Notes under the pieces: model-generated
Databases searched by the model: none
Told to the model about the DNA's origin: nothing
What the model saw: only the letters and a program-made list of their open reading frames with translations
Position numbers and translations under genes: made by a program
Shown: positions 46,856 through 56,013 of the stretch, in pieces
Layout of the letters: each line of letters opens with the position of its first letter
How positions within the stretch are numbered: the stretch's first letter is position 1
Assembly (NCBI RefSeq): GCF_001571005.1
Contig: NZ_BCST01000004.1
Coordinates: 351,720-415,719, forward strand
From: Herbiconiux solani NBRC 106740
GTDB lineage: Bacteria; Actinomycetota; Actinomycetes; Actinomycetales; Microbacteriaceae
Reading direction: 5' to 3'
Length of the DNA: 64,000 nucleotides

Positions 46856-48655
46856 ATGGACTCCACCACCACCCCCTCCACCGACACCGCCGCCACGAGC
46901 GAGCCGGAGTCCGCACCGACCCTCACCTTCGCCGACCTCGGCCTCGGTGAGCGCGTGCTCAAGGCCCTGAAAGACGTCGGCTACGAGACCCCTTCGGCCA
47001 TCCAGGCCGCCACCATCCCGCCGCTCCTCGAGGGCCGCGACGTGCTCGGCACCGCCCAGACCGGAACCGGCAAGACCGCGGCCTTCGCGCTGCCGATCCT
47101 CGATCGCCTCGACCTCGCCCAGAAGACCCCGCAGGCCCTCGTGCTCGCCCCGACCCGTGAGCTCGCGCTCCAGGTCTGCGAGGCGTTCGAGAAGTACGCC
47201 TCGCACCTCAAGGGCGTCCACGTGCTGCCCGTCTACGGCGGCCAGGGCTACGGCGTGCAGCTGTCGGCGCTCCGTCGCGGCGTGCACATCGTCGTCGGCA
47301 CGCCGGGCCGCATCATGGACCACCTCGACAAGGGCACGCTCGACCTGACCCAGCTGAAGTACCTGGTGCTCGACGAGGCCGACGAGATGCTCAAGATGGG
47401 CTTCGCGGAGGACGTCGAGACGATCCTCGCCGACACCCCCAAGGAGAAGCAGGTCGCGCTGTTCTCGGCGACGATGCCGGCGCAGATCCGCCGCATCTCG
47501 CAGAAGTACCTGAACGACCCCGAAGAGATCACGGTCAAGACCAAGACCACGACCTCGGCGACGATCACCCAGCGCTACCTCGTCGTGTCGTACCCGCAGA
47601 AGGTCGACGCGCTCACCCGCATCCTCGAGGTCGAGAACTTCGAGGGCATGATCGTCTTCACCCGCACCAAGAACGAGACCGAGACGCTCGCCGAGAAGCT
47701 GCGTGCCCGCGGCTATGCGGCCGCCGCGATCAACGGCGACGTCGCCCAGGTGCAGCGCGAGCGCACGGTGAACCAGCTGAAGTCGGGCAAGCTCGACATC
47801 CTGGTCGCCACCGACGTCGCCGCCCGCGGCCTCGACGTCGAGCGGATCAGCCACGTCGTCAACTTCGACCTGCCGATCGACACCGAGTCGTACGTGCACC
47901 GCATCGGCCGCACCGGCCGTGCCGGCCGCACCGGCGACGCGATCAGCTTCGTGACGCCCCGTGAACGACGGATGCTCACCGCGATCGAGAAGGCCACCCG
48001 CCAGCCGCTCACCGAGATGCGGCTGCCGAGCGTCGACGACGTCAACGCCACCCGACTCACCCGCTTCGACGACGCGATCACCGAGGCGCTGAACCAGCCC
48101 GAGCAGATCCAGCAGTTCCGCGACATCATCGGGCACTTCGTCGAGCACCACGACGTGCCCGAGGCCGACGTGGCCGCGGCCCTCGCGGTCGTCGCCCAGG
48201 GCGACACCCCGCTGCTGCTCTCGGCCGAGGCCGAGTCGCGCGCGGCCCGCTTCGAGCGCGACCGCCCTGAGCGCGGCGACCGCCCCGACCGCGGAGATCG
48301 CGGCGATCGTGGCGAGCGCGGTGACCGGCCCGAGCGCCGCTCGCGTCCGTCCAGCGGCCCGATGACCACCTACCGCCTCGCGGTCGGCAAGCGTCAGCGC
48401 GTCGAGCCCCGCCAGATCGTCGGCGCCCTCGCGAACGAGGGCGGGCTCAGCCGCGAGGACTTCGGGGTCATCCAGATCCGCCCCGACTTCTCGCTGGTCG
48501 AGCTGCCCGCGAACCTCTCGGGCGAGACGCTGAACAAGCTGAAGGACACGCGGATCAGCGGCAAGCTGATCGAGCTGCGCCCCGACCGCGGCGGCTCCGC
48601 CCGCCCGCGCGAAGACCGCGACGAGCGCCCGCCCCGTACGTACCGCCGCGACTGA
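46856..48655 (+). CDS. DEAD-box RNA helicase (DeaD/CsdA-like)
   Basis: The 599-residue protein unwinds RNA with ATP, typically in ribosome assembly, cold growth and RNA decay. Motifs: Q motif (TPSAIQAATIP near 45), AQTGTGKT near 66-73, PTRELALQ, DEAD near 174, SAT, RGLDVERISHVVNFD and HRIGRTGRAGR. A GDR/ERP-repeat linker (about 460-500) is followed by a DbpA-like RNA-binding domain (VGALANEGGLSREDFGVIQI, about 522-580). The start at 46856 lies 35 bp after the previous stop. Confidence 0.95.
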   Translation: MDSTTTPSTDTAATSEPESAPTLTFADLGLGERVLKALKDVGYETPSAIQAATIPPLLEGRDVLGTAQTGTGKTAAFALPILDRLDLAQKTPQALVLAPTRELALQVCEAFEKYASHLKGVHVLPVYGGQGYGVQLSALRRGVHIVVGTPGRIMDHLDKGTLDLTQLKYLVLDEADEMLKMGFAEDVETILADTPKEKQVALFSATMPAQIRRISQKYLNDPEEITVKTKTTTSATITQRYLVVSYPQKVDALTRILEVENFEGMIVFTRTKNETETLAEKLRARGYAAAAINGDVAQVQRERTVNQLKSGKLDILVATDVAARGLDVERISHVVNFDLPIDTESYVHRIGRTGRAGRTGDAISFVTPRERRMLTAIEKATRQPLTEMRLPSVDDVNATRLTRFDDAITEALNQPEQIQQFRDIIGHFVEHHDVPEADVAAALAVVAQGDTPLLLSAEAESRAARFERDRPERGDRPDRGDRGDRGERGDRPERRSRPSSGPMTTYRLAVGKRQRVEPRQIVGALANEGGLSREDFGVIQIRPDFSLVELPANLSGETLNKLKDTRISGKLIELRPDRGGSARPREDRDERPPRTYRRD

Positions 48656-48700
48656 ACCTCTCCCCTACACTGGACGAATAGTCCGTCCTGGGGGAGAACC

Positions 48701-49924
48701 ATGAATCGTCGTCGTCTGATCTCGGCTGCCGCCGTGCTGCTGCTCACCGCGGGAGGGGTGGCCGCCGGGATCGCTCCGGCCAGCGCCGCGCCGACCCCCG
48801 GGGTGAACATCCACTTCTTCCCCGAGGTCGACGGCGGGTACTCGATGGGCTATCCCGACGGCGCCGACGTCGACCTGCTGGCGGGTTCGTACAACGCGAA
48901 GTGGGTCGCCCAGAACGCCAGCCTGACCGAGACGATCACGGTGCACCTCGAGGTCGCGAACGGCGGCACCTGCGACGCCGTGCTCGCCCCGGGTGCAGAT
49001 CTCGACTGCCCCCTGTTCCCGATCTGGGTGCCCACGGGCTCGTCGGCCCCGAGCTCGGTCACCGGCACCGCGGTCACCTCGGCCGGCTCCCTGCCGATCG
49101 ACGCCGCGGTCACCGTGGTCGGCATCGACAGCGGCCTGTCGTCGTGGGTCTCGTTCCTGCTGCCCGACGGCACCAACGCGGTCGTCGACGGCGGCGGCAC
49201 GATCTCGCTGCCGGTGGGCTACCGCCCCTCGTACCAGATCGGCGTGCACGCGACGACCCCGACCGAGTCGCTCGGCACCCACTACATCTCCCCCGAGGCC
49301 TGCGCGGGCCTGACGCCCATCGACGTGGGCCAGGACGGCGCCCTCGTCTGCGACAGCCCGGGCCCCCTCGTCACTTCTCGGGTCAACCAGATGGGCGGGG
49401 GGATGTTCACGGTCGACGCCGCCGGCACCAATGCCGTCGACGGCTCGGCGATGACGACTCACGACCTCTACACGGTGCAGGCGGCCGGCGCGTGCCAGGT
49501 GGCGGCGACCACGCTCTCCGTCGGCGACACCCAGACCCTGACCTGCTCGGGGTTCCTCCCCGGGATGTCGATCGAGGCCCTCGAACTCGGCACCAAGTCC
49601 GCGCCGTTCCTGATCTTCCCCGCGACCGTGGGTGCGGACGGCACCTTCTCGGTGAGCTTCATCGCGATCGAGCCGACGATCTACGGCAACTCGCAACTGG
49701 TCATCCGGACCGGCTACGAGGTGCTCTGGACGAGCCAGGACTTCTTCGTGAACCCGGCGGCCGCGGTCGTTCCGGCCGGTGACGGCACCGGCACCGGCTC
49801 CGGTCGTGCCTCGCTGGCGGCCACCGGCGCCGCACCGACGGGCCCGGCCGCACCGCTCGGCGCGCTCGCTCTGCTCGCCGGAGTCGCAACCCTCGTGATC
49901 GCGCGCCGCCGCCGCACCGTCTGA
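48701..49924 (+). CDS. LAXTG-anchored surface protein
   Basis: The 407-residue protein has a signal peptide (MNRRRLISAAAVLLLTAGGVA, cleavage near 30) and ends with a sorting signal: LAATG near 372, a hydrophobic stretch (LGALALLAGVATLVIA) and RRRRTV. LAXTG is the signal of actinobacterial class E sortases, so the protein is likely linked to the wall. The body is beta-rich without a recognised enzyme fold. No sortase lies in the window. Confidence 0.85.
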   Translation: MNRRRLISAAAVLLLTAGGVAAGIAPASAAPTPGVNIHFFPEVDGGYSMGYPDGADVDLLAGSYNAKWVAQNASLTETITVHLEVANGGTCDAVLAPGADLDCPLFPIWVPTGSSAPSSVTGTAVTSAGSLPIDAAVTVVGIDSGLSSWVSFLLPDGTNAVVDGGGTISLPVGYRPSYQIGVHATTPTESLGTHYISPEACAGLTPIDVGQDGALVCDSPGPLVTSRVNQMGGGMFTVDAAGTNAVDGSAMTTHDLYTVQAAGACQVAATTLSVGDTQTLTCSGFLPGMSIEALELGTKSAPFLIFPATVGADGTFSVSFIAIEPTIYGNSQLVIRTGYEVLWTSQDFFVNPAAAVVPAGDGTGTGSGRASLAATGAAPTGPAAPLGALALLAGVATLVIARRRRTV

Positions 49925-49963
49925 CCGGTTGCGGGGCCGAGGCACCCGGGACACGATCGGAGG

Positions 49964-50698
49964 ATGGCGTGGATCGGGACCTCGGGCTGGAGCTACGACC
50001 ACTGGAACGGGGTGCTCTACCCGCCCGGCACGAGCTCCGCGAAGCGCCTGGACGTCTACACCGCCCACTTCGACACGGTCGAGCTCAACGGCAGCTTCTA
50101 CCACTGGCCGCGCGCCGCCGCCTTCGCCTCCTGGCACGAGCGGCTGCCCGCCGGGTTCCGGATGTCGGTGAAGGCGCCGCGCGGGCTCACCCACGCCCGG
50201 CGGCTGCGGGATCCGGACGTCTGGATCGAGCGGATCGCCGAGGCCTGGCGCGAGCTCGGCGAGAACCGGGCGGTGCTGCTCGTGCAGCTGCGCCCGGACG
50301 ACCAGCGGCGTGACGAGCAGGACGACGCCCGGCTCGAGGACTTCCTCGCCCGCGTTCCCGCCGACATCCGGGTCACCGTCGAATTCCGCCACGACAGCTG
50401 GCTCGATGACCGCGTGTTCGAGATCCTCGAGCGCCACCGAGCGGCCTACTGCGTGATGAGCGGCGCCGGCCTGCCGTGCGTGCTCCGTGCCGCCACCGGC
50501 TTCGTGTACCTCAGGATGCACGGCCCGGACCACCAGCACCTGTACGCGGGCTCGTACAGCGACGACGACCTGCGCTGGTGGGCCGACCGCATCCGGGAGT
50601 GGGAGGGCCAGGGCCGGGAGGTCTACGTCTACTTCAACAACGACGGGGCGGGTCACGCGGTGCGGAACGCCGACACCCTCCGCGGCATCCTGGCCTGA
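49964..50698 (+). CDS. DUF72 family protein
   Basis: The 244-residue TIM-barrel-like protein begins with IGTSGWSYDHWNGVLYPPG and continues with VELNGSFYHWPR and VEFRHDSW, all characteristic of DUF72. It ends FNNDGAGHAVRNADTLRGIL, also conserved. The function of DUF72 is unresolved. It lies 39 bp after the wall protein gene, probably a separate unit. Confidence 0.9.
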   Translation: MAWIGTSGWSYDHWNGVLYPPGTSSAKRLDVYTAHFDTVELNGSFYHWPRAAAFASWHERLPAGFRMSVKAPRGLTHARRLRDPDVWIERIAEAWRELGENRAVLLVQLRPDDQRRDEQDDARLEDFLARVPADIRVTVEFRHDSWLDDRVFEILERHRAAYCVMSGAGLPCVLRAATGFVYLRMHGPDHQHLYAGSYSDDDLRWWADRIREWEGQGREVYVYFNNDGAGHAVRNADTLRGILA

Positions 50699-50762
50699 GC
50701 CTTCGCCGGGCACCGGGCCCCGAGGGGTTGCGCGATCGCGGTTACGTCGTAGCGTCGGGCCC

Positions 50763-51008
50763 ATGGCCATTCAAAGCGGAAACGACGACGAAACCGTGCG
50801 GAAAGACGTCTCCTACAGCCCCGGCAGCGGGCGGGAGACCGAGGAGGCGCAGGACGACCCGCGCAGTTCCACCCACCTCGACGACCCCGAGATCGACGCC
50901 TCGAAGGTGACCAGCCTGCCCGGTGAGGGTGGCCCGGACGACGTCGGCGAGATCGACGTCGACGAGGAGGCCATTCGCGAGGACATCGCGAAGCGCTCTC
51001 GGCACTGA
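50763..51008 (+). CDS. small acidic hypothetical protein
   Basis: The 81-residue product (MAIQSGNDDETVRKDVSYSPG...) is highly acidic with no hydrophobic core. The EIDVDEEAIREDIAKRSRH end may form a short helix. I recognise no family. It is followed by a repeat-rich gap and a strong inverted repeat. Confidence 0.55.
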   Translation: MAIQSGNDDETVRKDVSYSPGSGRETEEAQDDPRSSTHLDDPEIDASKVTSLPGEGGPDDVGEIDVDEEAIREDIAKRSRH

Positions 51009-51385
51009 GCTGACAGCAGCGATTCATCAGCACCGACTCGGGAGCACCGACCCGACAGCCGCGACTCGACAGCACCGACTCGCTACGGAATTATGCGAAT
51101 GCATCGACGCGAACCGTAGAACCGGAGCCGTTCGACGCGTACGATCAGACCGAGCCGGACCGGCAGGCCCCACGCCTTCCGGTCCGGCTCGTCCCTGTGT
51201 CGAGGGGACGAGCAGATACGCCACGGTGAGGGATGTCGACCGGGGCGCACCTGCCCTCCCGCACGTCGCCCCCGCTCGCGTCACCGCGGACGGATGCGCC
51301 GTACACCCTCTGTTCGGGGCGGACGGCGCATCCGGTTTGGTCCCTGCGAGAAGTACCCCGCAGCTCAACCGATCGGCTCAGCCGA
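51009..51385. other. 377-bp intergenic gap with short repeats and a strong inverted repeat
   Basis: No supported gene lies here. The first 80 bp contain repeats of AGCACCGACTCG and related ACAGC units (51011-51085). A strong inverted repeat follows at 51152-51190; the rest holds unremarkable GC-rich sequence. Confidence 0.65.
51152..51190. terminator. 12-bp inverted repeat between convergent genes
   Basis: Perfect arms GAGCCGGACCGG (51152-51163) and CCGGTCCGGCTC (51179-51190) with a 15-base loop lie between the convergent genes ending at 51008 and 51386. Likely a bidirectional terminator; there is no clear T-run. Confidence 0.6.
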
Positions 51386-52690
51386 TCAGCTCAGCCGGCG
51401 GCGGCGGATGACCAGCAGCGCGAGCCCACCGGCCAGCAGCAGCACGAGGCCCGACACACCGGCCACGAGGGGCGCGGCGCCGGTCTGGGCGAGTGCTCCC
51501 GTGCCCGACGAGGCGTTGCCGGCCGGAACGACCACGACCGGGTTGGTCCCGGTCGGAGCCGTCACCGGCGGGGTCGTGACGGGCGGGGTCACCGGCGGAA
51601 CCACGGCGGGCTGCGCGACCGTGAAGGTCACGAGCGTGCTCGGGTCAGAGACGCTCGCCGGAACGGCGCCGCCCGCACTCGCCTCGCGCGAGGCCACCGC
51701 GACCGCACCGTGCAGGCCCGGCTCCAGAGCGGCCAGCACCGAGAAGGTGCCGTCGGCTCCGGCGACCACCTGGTAGGCGACGACGCCGTCGGCCACGACG
51801 ACGGGGGTGGACGGAACGGCCTCGGCCTGCAGACGGGCCGCGTCGCCGGTGGCTTCGCCCGCGGCGAGCGCGTCGGCGTCACCGACGGCGATGGTCACGG
51901 TGTCGCCCGCGGTCGCCGTGCCCGAGATCGTCACGGGGCTGAGAACCGACTGGCTCTCGGTCGGCGTGGTGATGACCGGGGTGTCGGCGAGGCAGTTGAC
52001 GACCTCGGTCTTCGAGGCCAGCGTCACCGGGTCACCGGCGGCGTCCACCGAGCGGATCGTGGCCACCAACGGCGTGTCCTCGTCCAGCGACCAGGCCCTG
52101 ACGCGGGTGTCGCCGGCGGCGACGACACCGCTCTCGACCGAGGTGTCGCCCGCGATGAACTCGTAGTCGGCAGGGCCCGTGCCCTTGGAGTTGTCCAGGG
52201 TGAACGAGAAGCCGGGGCTGGGCGGGATGATCCCACCGGTCGGGAAGACACAGCTCGCGTCCGCGATCGTCGCGACCGCGGCCGGGCTGAAGTTCGGCAC
52301 GCAGTCGACGCTCTGCAGCGAGCCGCCGATCAGGCCTCCCCCGGTCGAGGTGTCGAAGACCTGGATGGTGGTGTCCGAGTTCTCCGGCAGCGGGATGACC
52401 CGGCGCAGGCTGTCGCCCGCCTCGATCGTGCCGGACTCGTAGGTGGTGCTGAAGTTCAGCACGATGCTGTAGTCCAGATCCGTGTCGACGGTGTCGGCGT
52501 TGCTGATGGTCAGTTCGGCGCCGTCGACGACGAGCCCCAGCGTGCCGCCGGTCGGGATGTCGCAGTTCTGGGTGCCGAAGGTCACCGTGGCGGGCAGCGC
52601 CTGTGCGGCCCCCGCGGTGAAGGCGATGCCGGCGGATGCGAGTGCCGCGACCGCCAGAACCGAGAGTGAGCGAGTGAGCAGTTTTCTCAT
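51386..52690 (-). CDS. LAXTG-anchored surface protein with Ig-like region
   Basis: The 434-residue protein has a signal peptide (MRKLLTRSLSVLAVAALASA, about 30 residues) and a C-terminal sorting signal LAQTG near 400, a hydrophobic stretch and RRRRLS. The body holds paired-Cys beta domains (CDIPTGG near 43, SVDCVPNF, ASCVFPTGG, VVNCLADT), an Ig-like segment (ITTPTESQSVLSPVTISGTATAGDTVTI) and a Pro/Thr-rich wall-spanning stretch. It is the second LAXTG protein in the window. Likely an envelope-surface protein; ligand unknown. Confidence 0.85.
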   Translation of the reverse strand: MRKLLTRSLSVLAVAALASAGIAFTAGAAQALPATVTFGTQNCDIPTGGTLGLVVDGAELTISNADTVDTDLDYSIVLNFSTTYESGTIEAGDSLRRVIPLPENSDTTIQVFDTSTGGGLIGGSLQSVDCVPNFSPAAVATIADASCVFPTGGIIPPSPGFSFTLDNSKGTGPADYEFIAGDTSVESGVVAAGDTRVRAWSLDEDTPLVATIRSVDAAGDPVTLASKTEVVNCLADTPVITTPTESQSVLSPVTISGTATAGDTVTIAVGDADALAAGEATGDAARLQAEAVPSTPVVVADGVVAYQVVAGADGTFSVLAALEPGLHGAVAVASREASAGGAVPASVSDPSTLVTFTVAQPAVVPPVTPPVTTPPVTAPTGTNPVVVVPAGNASSGTGALAQTGAAPLVAGVSGLVLLLAGGLALLVIRRRRLS

Positions 52691-52839
52691 TGCGTGTCTG
52701 TCTCCTAGGGAATGCAGGAGGGCGCGCGACCGATCGATCCGACCGGATGGTGAGCCCCGTTGCGTCGTTTCCCTCCAGCTGAGACAGCTGCGACCCTCTG
52801 ACGGTACCCTGTTCGACGCCTATCGCCTAGGGATTGCCG

Positions 52840-53271
52840 CTAGTGCCCTTCGGAGAGGTAGCAGAGGCGCCGGAGCGTCTCGACGTTGCGCACGTGCAAC
52901 GGGATGTCCAGGATCGGCTCCGGCACGAACGAGCCCGGGCCCTTCACGGCGTACTCGTCGATCCGCACCACGCAGCCGTCGCCACGGGGCTTCACCCGGA
53001 TGTCGACCTGGGCCTCACCGATCGGCCAGCCCGCCGGGCGCATGAGCATCCGGTGCGGCGGGTCCCAGACGAGCACGGTGGTGCTGTCGTCGATCAGCGC
53101 GGGCCAGACCCCGAAGGAATGGTGCAGCTCGCTGCCGACCGCGGGCCAGTCGTCGTCGACGGCGCGCATCCGTGACGCCCCGACCACCCAGGCCGGGAAC
53201 AGCCAGCCGTCGGCCAGCACCTCGAAGACCTTCTCGGGTGGGCAGTTGAACTCACGGACGTTTGTCGACAC
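52840..53271 (-). CDS. SRPBCC (polyketide-cyclase/START-type) family protein
   Basis: The 143-residue protein starts at GTG 53271 (MSTNVREFNCPPEKVFEVLADGWLFPAWVVGASRM), the helix-grip fold start of SRPBCC proteins, with a W-P-A strand pattern and GDGCVVRIDEYAVKGPG. Such proteins bind hydrophobic ligands. It ends the SDR-FAD-SRPBCC operon, 51 bp after the FAD gene; a role in handling its lipid substrate is plausible. Confidence 0.85.
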   Translation of the reverse strand: MSTNVREFNCPPEKVFEVLADGWLFPAWVVGASRMRAVDDDWPAVGSELHHSFGVWPALIDDSTTVLVWDPPHRMLMRPAGWPIGEAQVDIRVKPRGDGCVVRIDEYAVKGPGSFVPEPILDIPLHVRNVETLRRLCYLSEGH

Positions 53272-53322
53272 GGCGGATCCGATCTAGGAGAGGGCGGATA
53301 GGAGGGACAGGGGCACGATCGA

Positions 53323-54783
53323 TCACGACCTCGGGGACAGATCGGGCGGGTTGTCGATGCCGAACACGGCTTTGAGCGCGCGCCGGGCGGCGTACCAGCC
53401 GGCCAGCCCGTGCACGCCCGGGCCGGGCGGGGTGGAGGAGGAGCAGAGGTAGACACCTTCGGCCGGTGTGGCCCACGGGTTCAGCGACAGCGTCGGCCGC
53501 GCGGCGAGCTGCCAGAGGCTCGCGGCCCCCGCGGCGATGTCGCCGCCGATGTAGTTGGGGTCGTAGTTCTCGAGATCCTTCGCCGTGCGCGAGCTCGAGG
53601 CGAGCACGAGATCGCGGAACCCGGGGGCGAACCGTTCGAGCTGCCGGGTGATCGCCTCGGTCTGGTCGAGGTCGGAGTCCCGCGGCACGTGCGTGTAGGC
53701 CCAGAGCACCTGCGCTCCCCCGGGAGCGCGGCTGCCGTCGACGATCGAGGGCTGAGAGACCAGCACGTACGGGGCATCCGAGTGGCGGCCCTCGGCGACC
53801 GCCTTCTCGGCCGCGGCGATCTCGGCGCGCGTGCCCCCGACATGGATGGTGCCGGCGCTCCGGAGCAGCTCGTTCTGCCACGGCACCGGCCCGCTGAGCG
53901 CGAAATCAACCTTCGCGACCGCGTTTCCGTAGCGGAAGCGCTCGAGCGCGGCCCGGTAGCGGGCAGGCAGCCGGTCGCCCGCGATGCGCACGAGGTTCTT
54001 CGGCGCGACGTCGAGCAGCACCGCCCGGGCGGGCCGGACCTGCTCGAGGTCGGTGATCTCCGCATCCGTCTCGATCTCGCCGCCGTGGGCGATCAGGTCG
54101 GCGGCGAGGGCGTCGACGATGGCCTGGCTGCCGCCGATCGGCACCGGCCAGCCGCGGCCGTGCGCGTAGGCGCCGAGTGACAGTGCGGCGCCGGCGGTCG
54201 AGGGGCTCGGCATCGTGCGGATGCTGTGGGCGGCGACCCCGGTGAGCATCGCCGGGGCCACCTCGTCGCGGAACCGCAGGTTCCAGAGCGGCGAACCCTG
54301 CTCGAGCGACCGCAGCCCGAACCGGGCGGTGGTGACCGGATGCGCGGGGATGCGCAGGAGCGGCGAGCCGGCGAACTGCGCGACCTGGTCGGCCCGGCGG
54401 GCGAGCGGACCCATCAGGCTCCGCCACGCTCCCCCGTCGATCCCGAGGTGGTCGGCCGTGCGCTCGAGGTCGCGGAAGGCGATGCCCGCGCGCCCGCCGT
54501 CGAGCGGATGACCGTAGGAGATCTCCGGGACGACCAGCTCGATCCGCTCCGCCAGCCCGAACCGGCGGAAGAAGCCGGACGCGAGGGCCATCGGATGCAC
54601 GGCCGAGCAGATGTCGTGATGGAACCCGGGCAGGGTCAGCTCGGCGGTCCGCGCGCCGCCGCCGACCGTGGAGTTGCGCTCGTAGACGCGCACGGAGAGC
54701 CCCGCGCGCGCCATCGTCACGGCGGCGGCGAGCCCGTTCGGGCCCGCGCCGACGACCGCGACGTCCACTGCCTGACCGGGCAC
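53323..54783 (-). CDS. FAD-dependent oxidoreductase (phytoene-desaturase-like)
   Basis: The 486-residue protein starts with the dinucleotide motif VDVAVVGAGPNGLAAAVTMARAG near 6-28, a second GGxR-type segment NSTVGGGARTAELTLPGF and a C-terminal PEGVYLCSSSTPPGPGVHGLAG. It belongs to the phytoene-desaturase/amine-oxidase superfamily. No carotenoid genes are adjacent, so the substrate is open. GTG 54783 follows the SDR stop by 4 bp, with GGAAGGGGG in the SDR end, so translation is coupled. Confidence 0.88.
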   Translation of the reverse strand: MPGQAVDVAVVGAGPNGLAAAVTMARAGLSVRVYERNSTVGGGARTAELTLPGFHHDICSAVHPMALASGFFRRFGLAERIELVVPEISYGHPLDGGRAGIAFRDLERTADHLGIDGGAWRSLMGPLARRADQVAQFAGSPLLRIPAHPVTTARFGLRSLEQGSPLWNLRFRDEVAPAMLTGVAAHSIRTMPSPSTAGAALSLGAYAHGRGWPVPIGGSQAIVDALAADLIAHGGEIETDAEITDLEQVRPARAVLLDVAPKNLVRIAGDRLPARYRAALERFRYGNAVAKVDFALSGPVPWQNELLRSAGTIHVGGTRAEIAAAEKAVAEGRHSDAPYVLVSQPSIVDGSRAPGGAQVLWAYTHVPRDSDLDQTEAITRQLERFAPGFRDLVLASSSRTAKDLENYDPNYIGGDIAAGAASLWQLAARPTLSLNPWATPAEGVYLCSSSTPPGPGVHGLAGWYAARRALKAVFGIDNPPDLSPRS

Positions 54784-54787
54784 CGGC

Positions 54788-55801
54788 TCAGGCCCCCTTC
54801 CGGCCCTTGACCAGGAGGCCCGCGGTGCCGATCAGCGCGGCACCCCCCGCGGCCGCGGCCGCGTTGAGCGGGCGGCGGTGCCGCAGGTACCAGGCCTGCA
54901 GCGAGTGCGTCTTGGCCGAGTCGCTAAAGATGCCGCGCGATCCCTGGTCTCCGGGAACCGGCTCGTAGAGGTTGTCGGGCAGCATCGGCTCGCTCTTGTC
55001 GGGCGCCTGCTGTCCGTCGTAGCCGGTGCGGGCGAGGTACCAGTCGAGGAAGCCGGCGACGAAGCGGTTGCCGATCACGGTCTTCGCGGTGGGGAGCCCG
55101 ACCCAGGTGCGGCGGCGCGGATGCTCGGCCACGTAGGCGACGACCCGCGCGGCGACCTCGGGCTCGAAGATCACGTCCATCGGCCGGGGGTGATCCGGCA
55201 GCGCCGACTTCACCCAGTTGAACTGCACCGTGTTCATGGCGGGCATGTCGACGGTCGAGATGCGGACCGGGCTCTTCCGGTGGATGAGCTCGGTCGTGAC
55301 CGACTCGGTGAAGCCCTGCACCGCGTGCTTCGCGCCGCAGTACGCGGCCTGCAGCGGGATTCCGCGGTGCGCCAGGGCCGAGCCGATCTGGATGACGTGC
55401 CCGCGCTCGCGGGGCACCATGCGGGACAGGGCGGCGCGGGTGCCGTTCACGAACCCGAAGTAGTTGACGGCGGTCGCGCGCTCGAAGTCGTGCGGATCGG
55501 TCTCGAGGAACTCGGCGAACGCGCCGACCATGGCGTCGTTGACCCAGAGGTCGATCGGGCCGAGCTCGTTCTCGATCCGGGTCGCGGCCTCCTCGACGGC
55601 GTCGCGGTCGGCGACGTCGGTCGAGATGCCGAGCCCACGGCGACGGTAGCCCTCGATCTCGGCGACGACGGCCTCGAGGCCGTCCTCCCCGCGTGCGAGG
55701 ACCGCGACATCCCAGCCCCGCCCCGCCAGCGCCCGGGCGATCGCCCGGCCGAGCCCCGCGGTACCGCCGGTGACGACGGCCACTCCCCTCGACGCGCTCA
55801 T
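54788..55801 (-). CDS. SDR family oxidoreductase with C-terminal hydrophobic anchor
   Basis: The 337-residue protein has the NAD(P) motif VVTGGTAGLGRAIARALAG near 9-27, an SALAHRGIPLQAAYCGAKHAVQGF catalytic region (Ser, Tyr and Lys in Y-x3-K) near 147-170. The final 25 residues (LNAAAAAGGAALIGTAGLL-) look like a membrane anchor. It is longer than a classical SDR (about 250). It is preceded by a 20-codon ORF whose stop overlaps its ATG, and followed by the FAD enzyme in one operon. Substrate unknown. Confidence 0.88.
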   Translation of the reverse strand: MSASRGVAVVTGGTAGLGRAIARALAGRGWDVAVLARGEDGLEAVVAEIEGYRRRGLGISTDVADRDAVEEAATRIENELGPIDLWVNDAMVGAFAEFLETDPHDFERATAVNYFGFVNGTRAALSRMVPRERGHVIQIGSALAHRGIPLQAAYCGAKHAVQGFTESVTTELIHRKSPVRISTVDMPAMNTVQFNWVKSALPDHPRPMDVIFEPEVAARVVAYVAEHPRRRTWVGLPTAKTVIGNRFVAGFLDWYLARTGYDGQQAPDKSEPMLPDNLYEPVPGDQGSRGIFSDSAKTHSLQAWYLRHRRPLNAAAAAGGAALIGTAGLLVKGRKGA

Positions 55802-55860
55802 CGGGCGGAGCCGCCCGTGCGACCGGCGCCGGAGCGCCGGGAGGTGTGGATGGAGGTCAT
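55798..55860 (-). CDS. 20-residue leader ORF coupled to the SDR gene
   Basis: ATG 55860 is preceded by a strong ribosome site (GAAAGGACTCCC) and reads a 20-codon Arg/Gly/Ser-rich peptide MTSIHTSRRSGAGRTGGSAR. Its TGA overlaps the SDR ATG as ATGA, while the SDR itself has no ribosome site and is preceded by a GGGCGG/CCGCCC hairpin. Ribosomes translating the leader would open and reinitiate at the SDR. The alternative is that the SDR start lies elsewhere. Confidence 0.45.
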   Translation of the reverse strand: MTSIHTSRRSGAGRTGGSAR

Positions 55861-56013
55861 GGGAGTCCTTTCAGGGTGGACTCTCGACCTTGCCCGGACT
55901 GCACCCCGCGCGCAACGGGTTGGGGGGTGCTGGTCAGGGTGCGGGGGGTGCGTTGCGGGCGAGTGGTGCGGGCGGGTGTGAGGATGCGGGTCCTCCGCCC
56001 GCCCGCACGTCCG

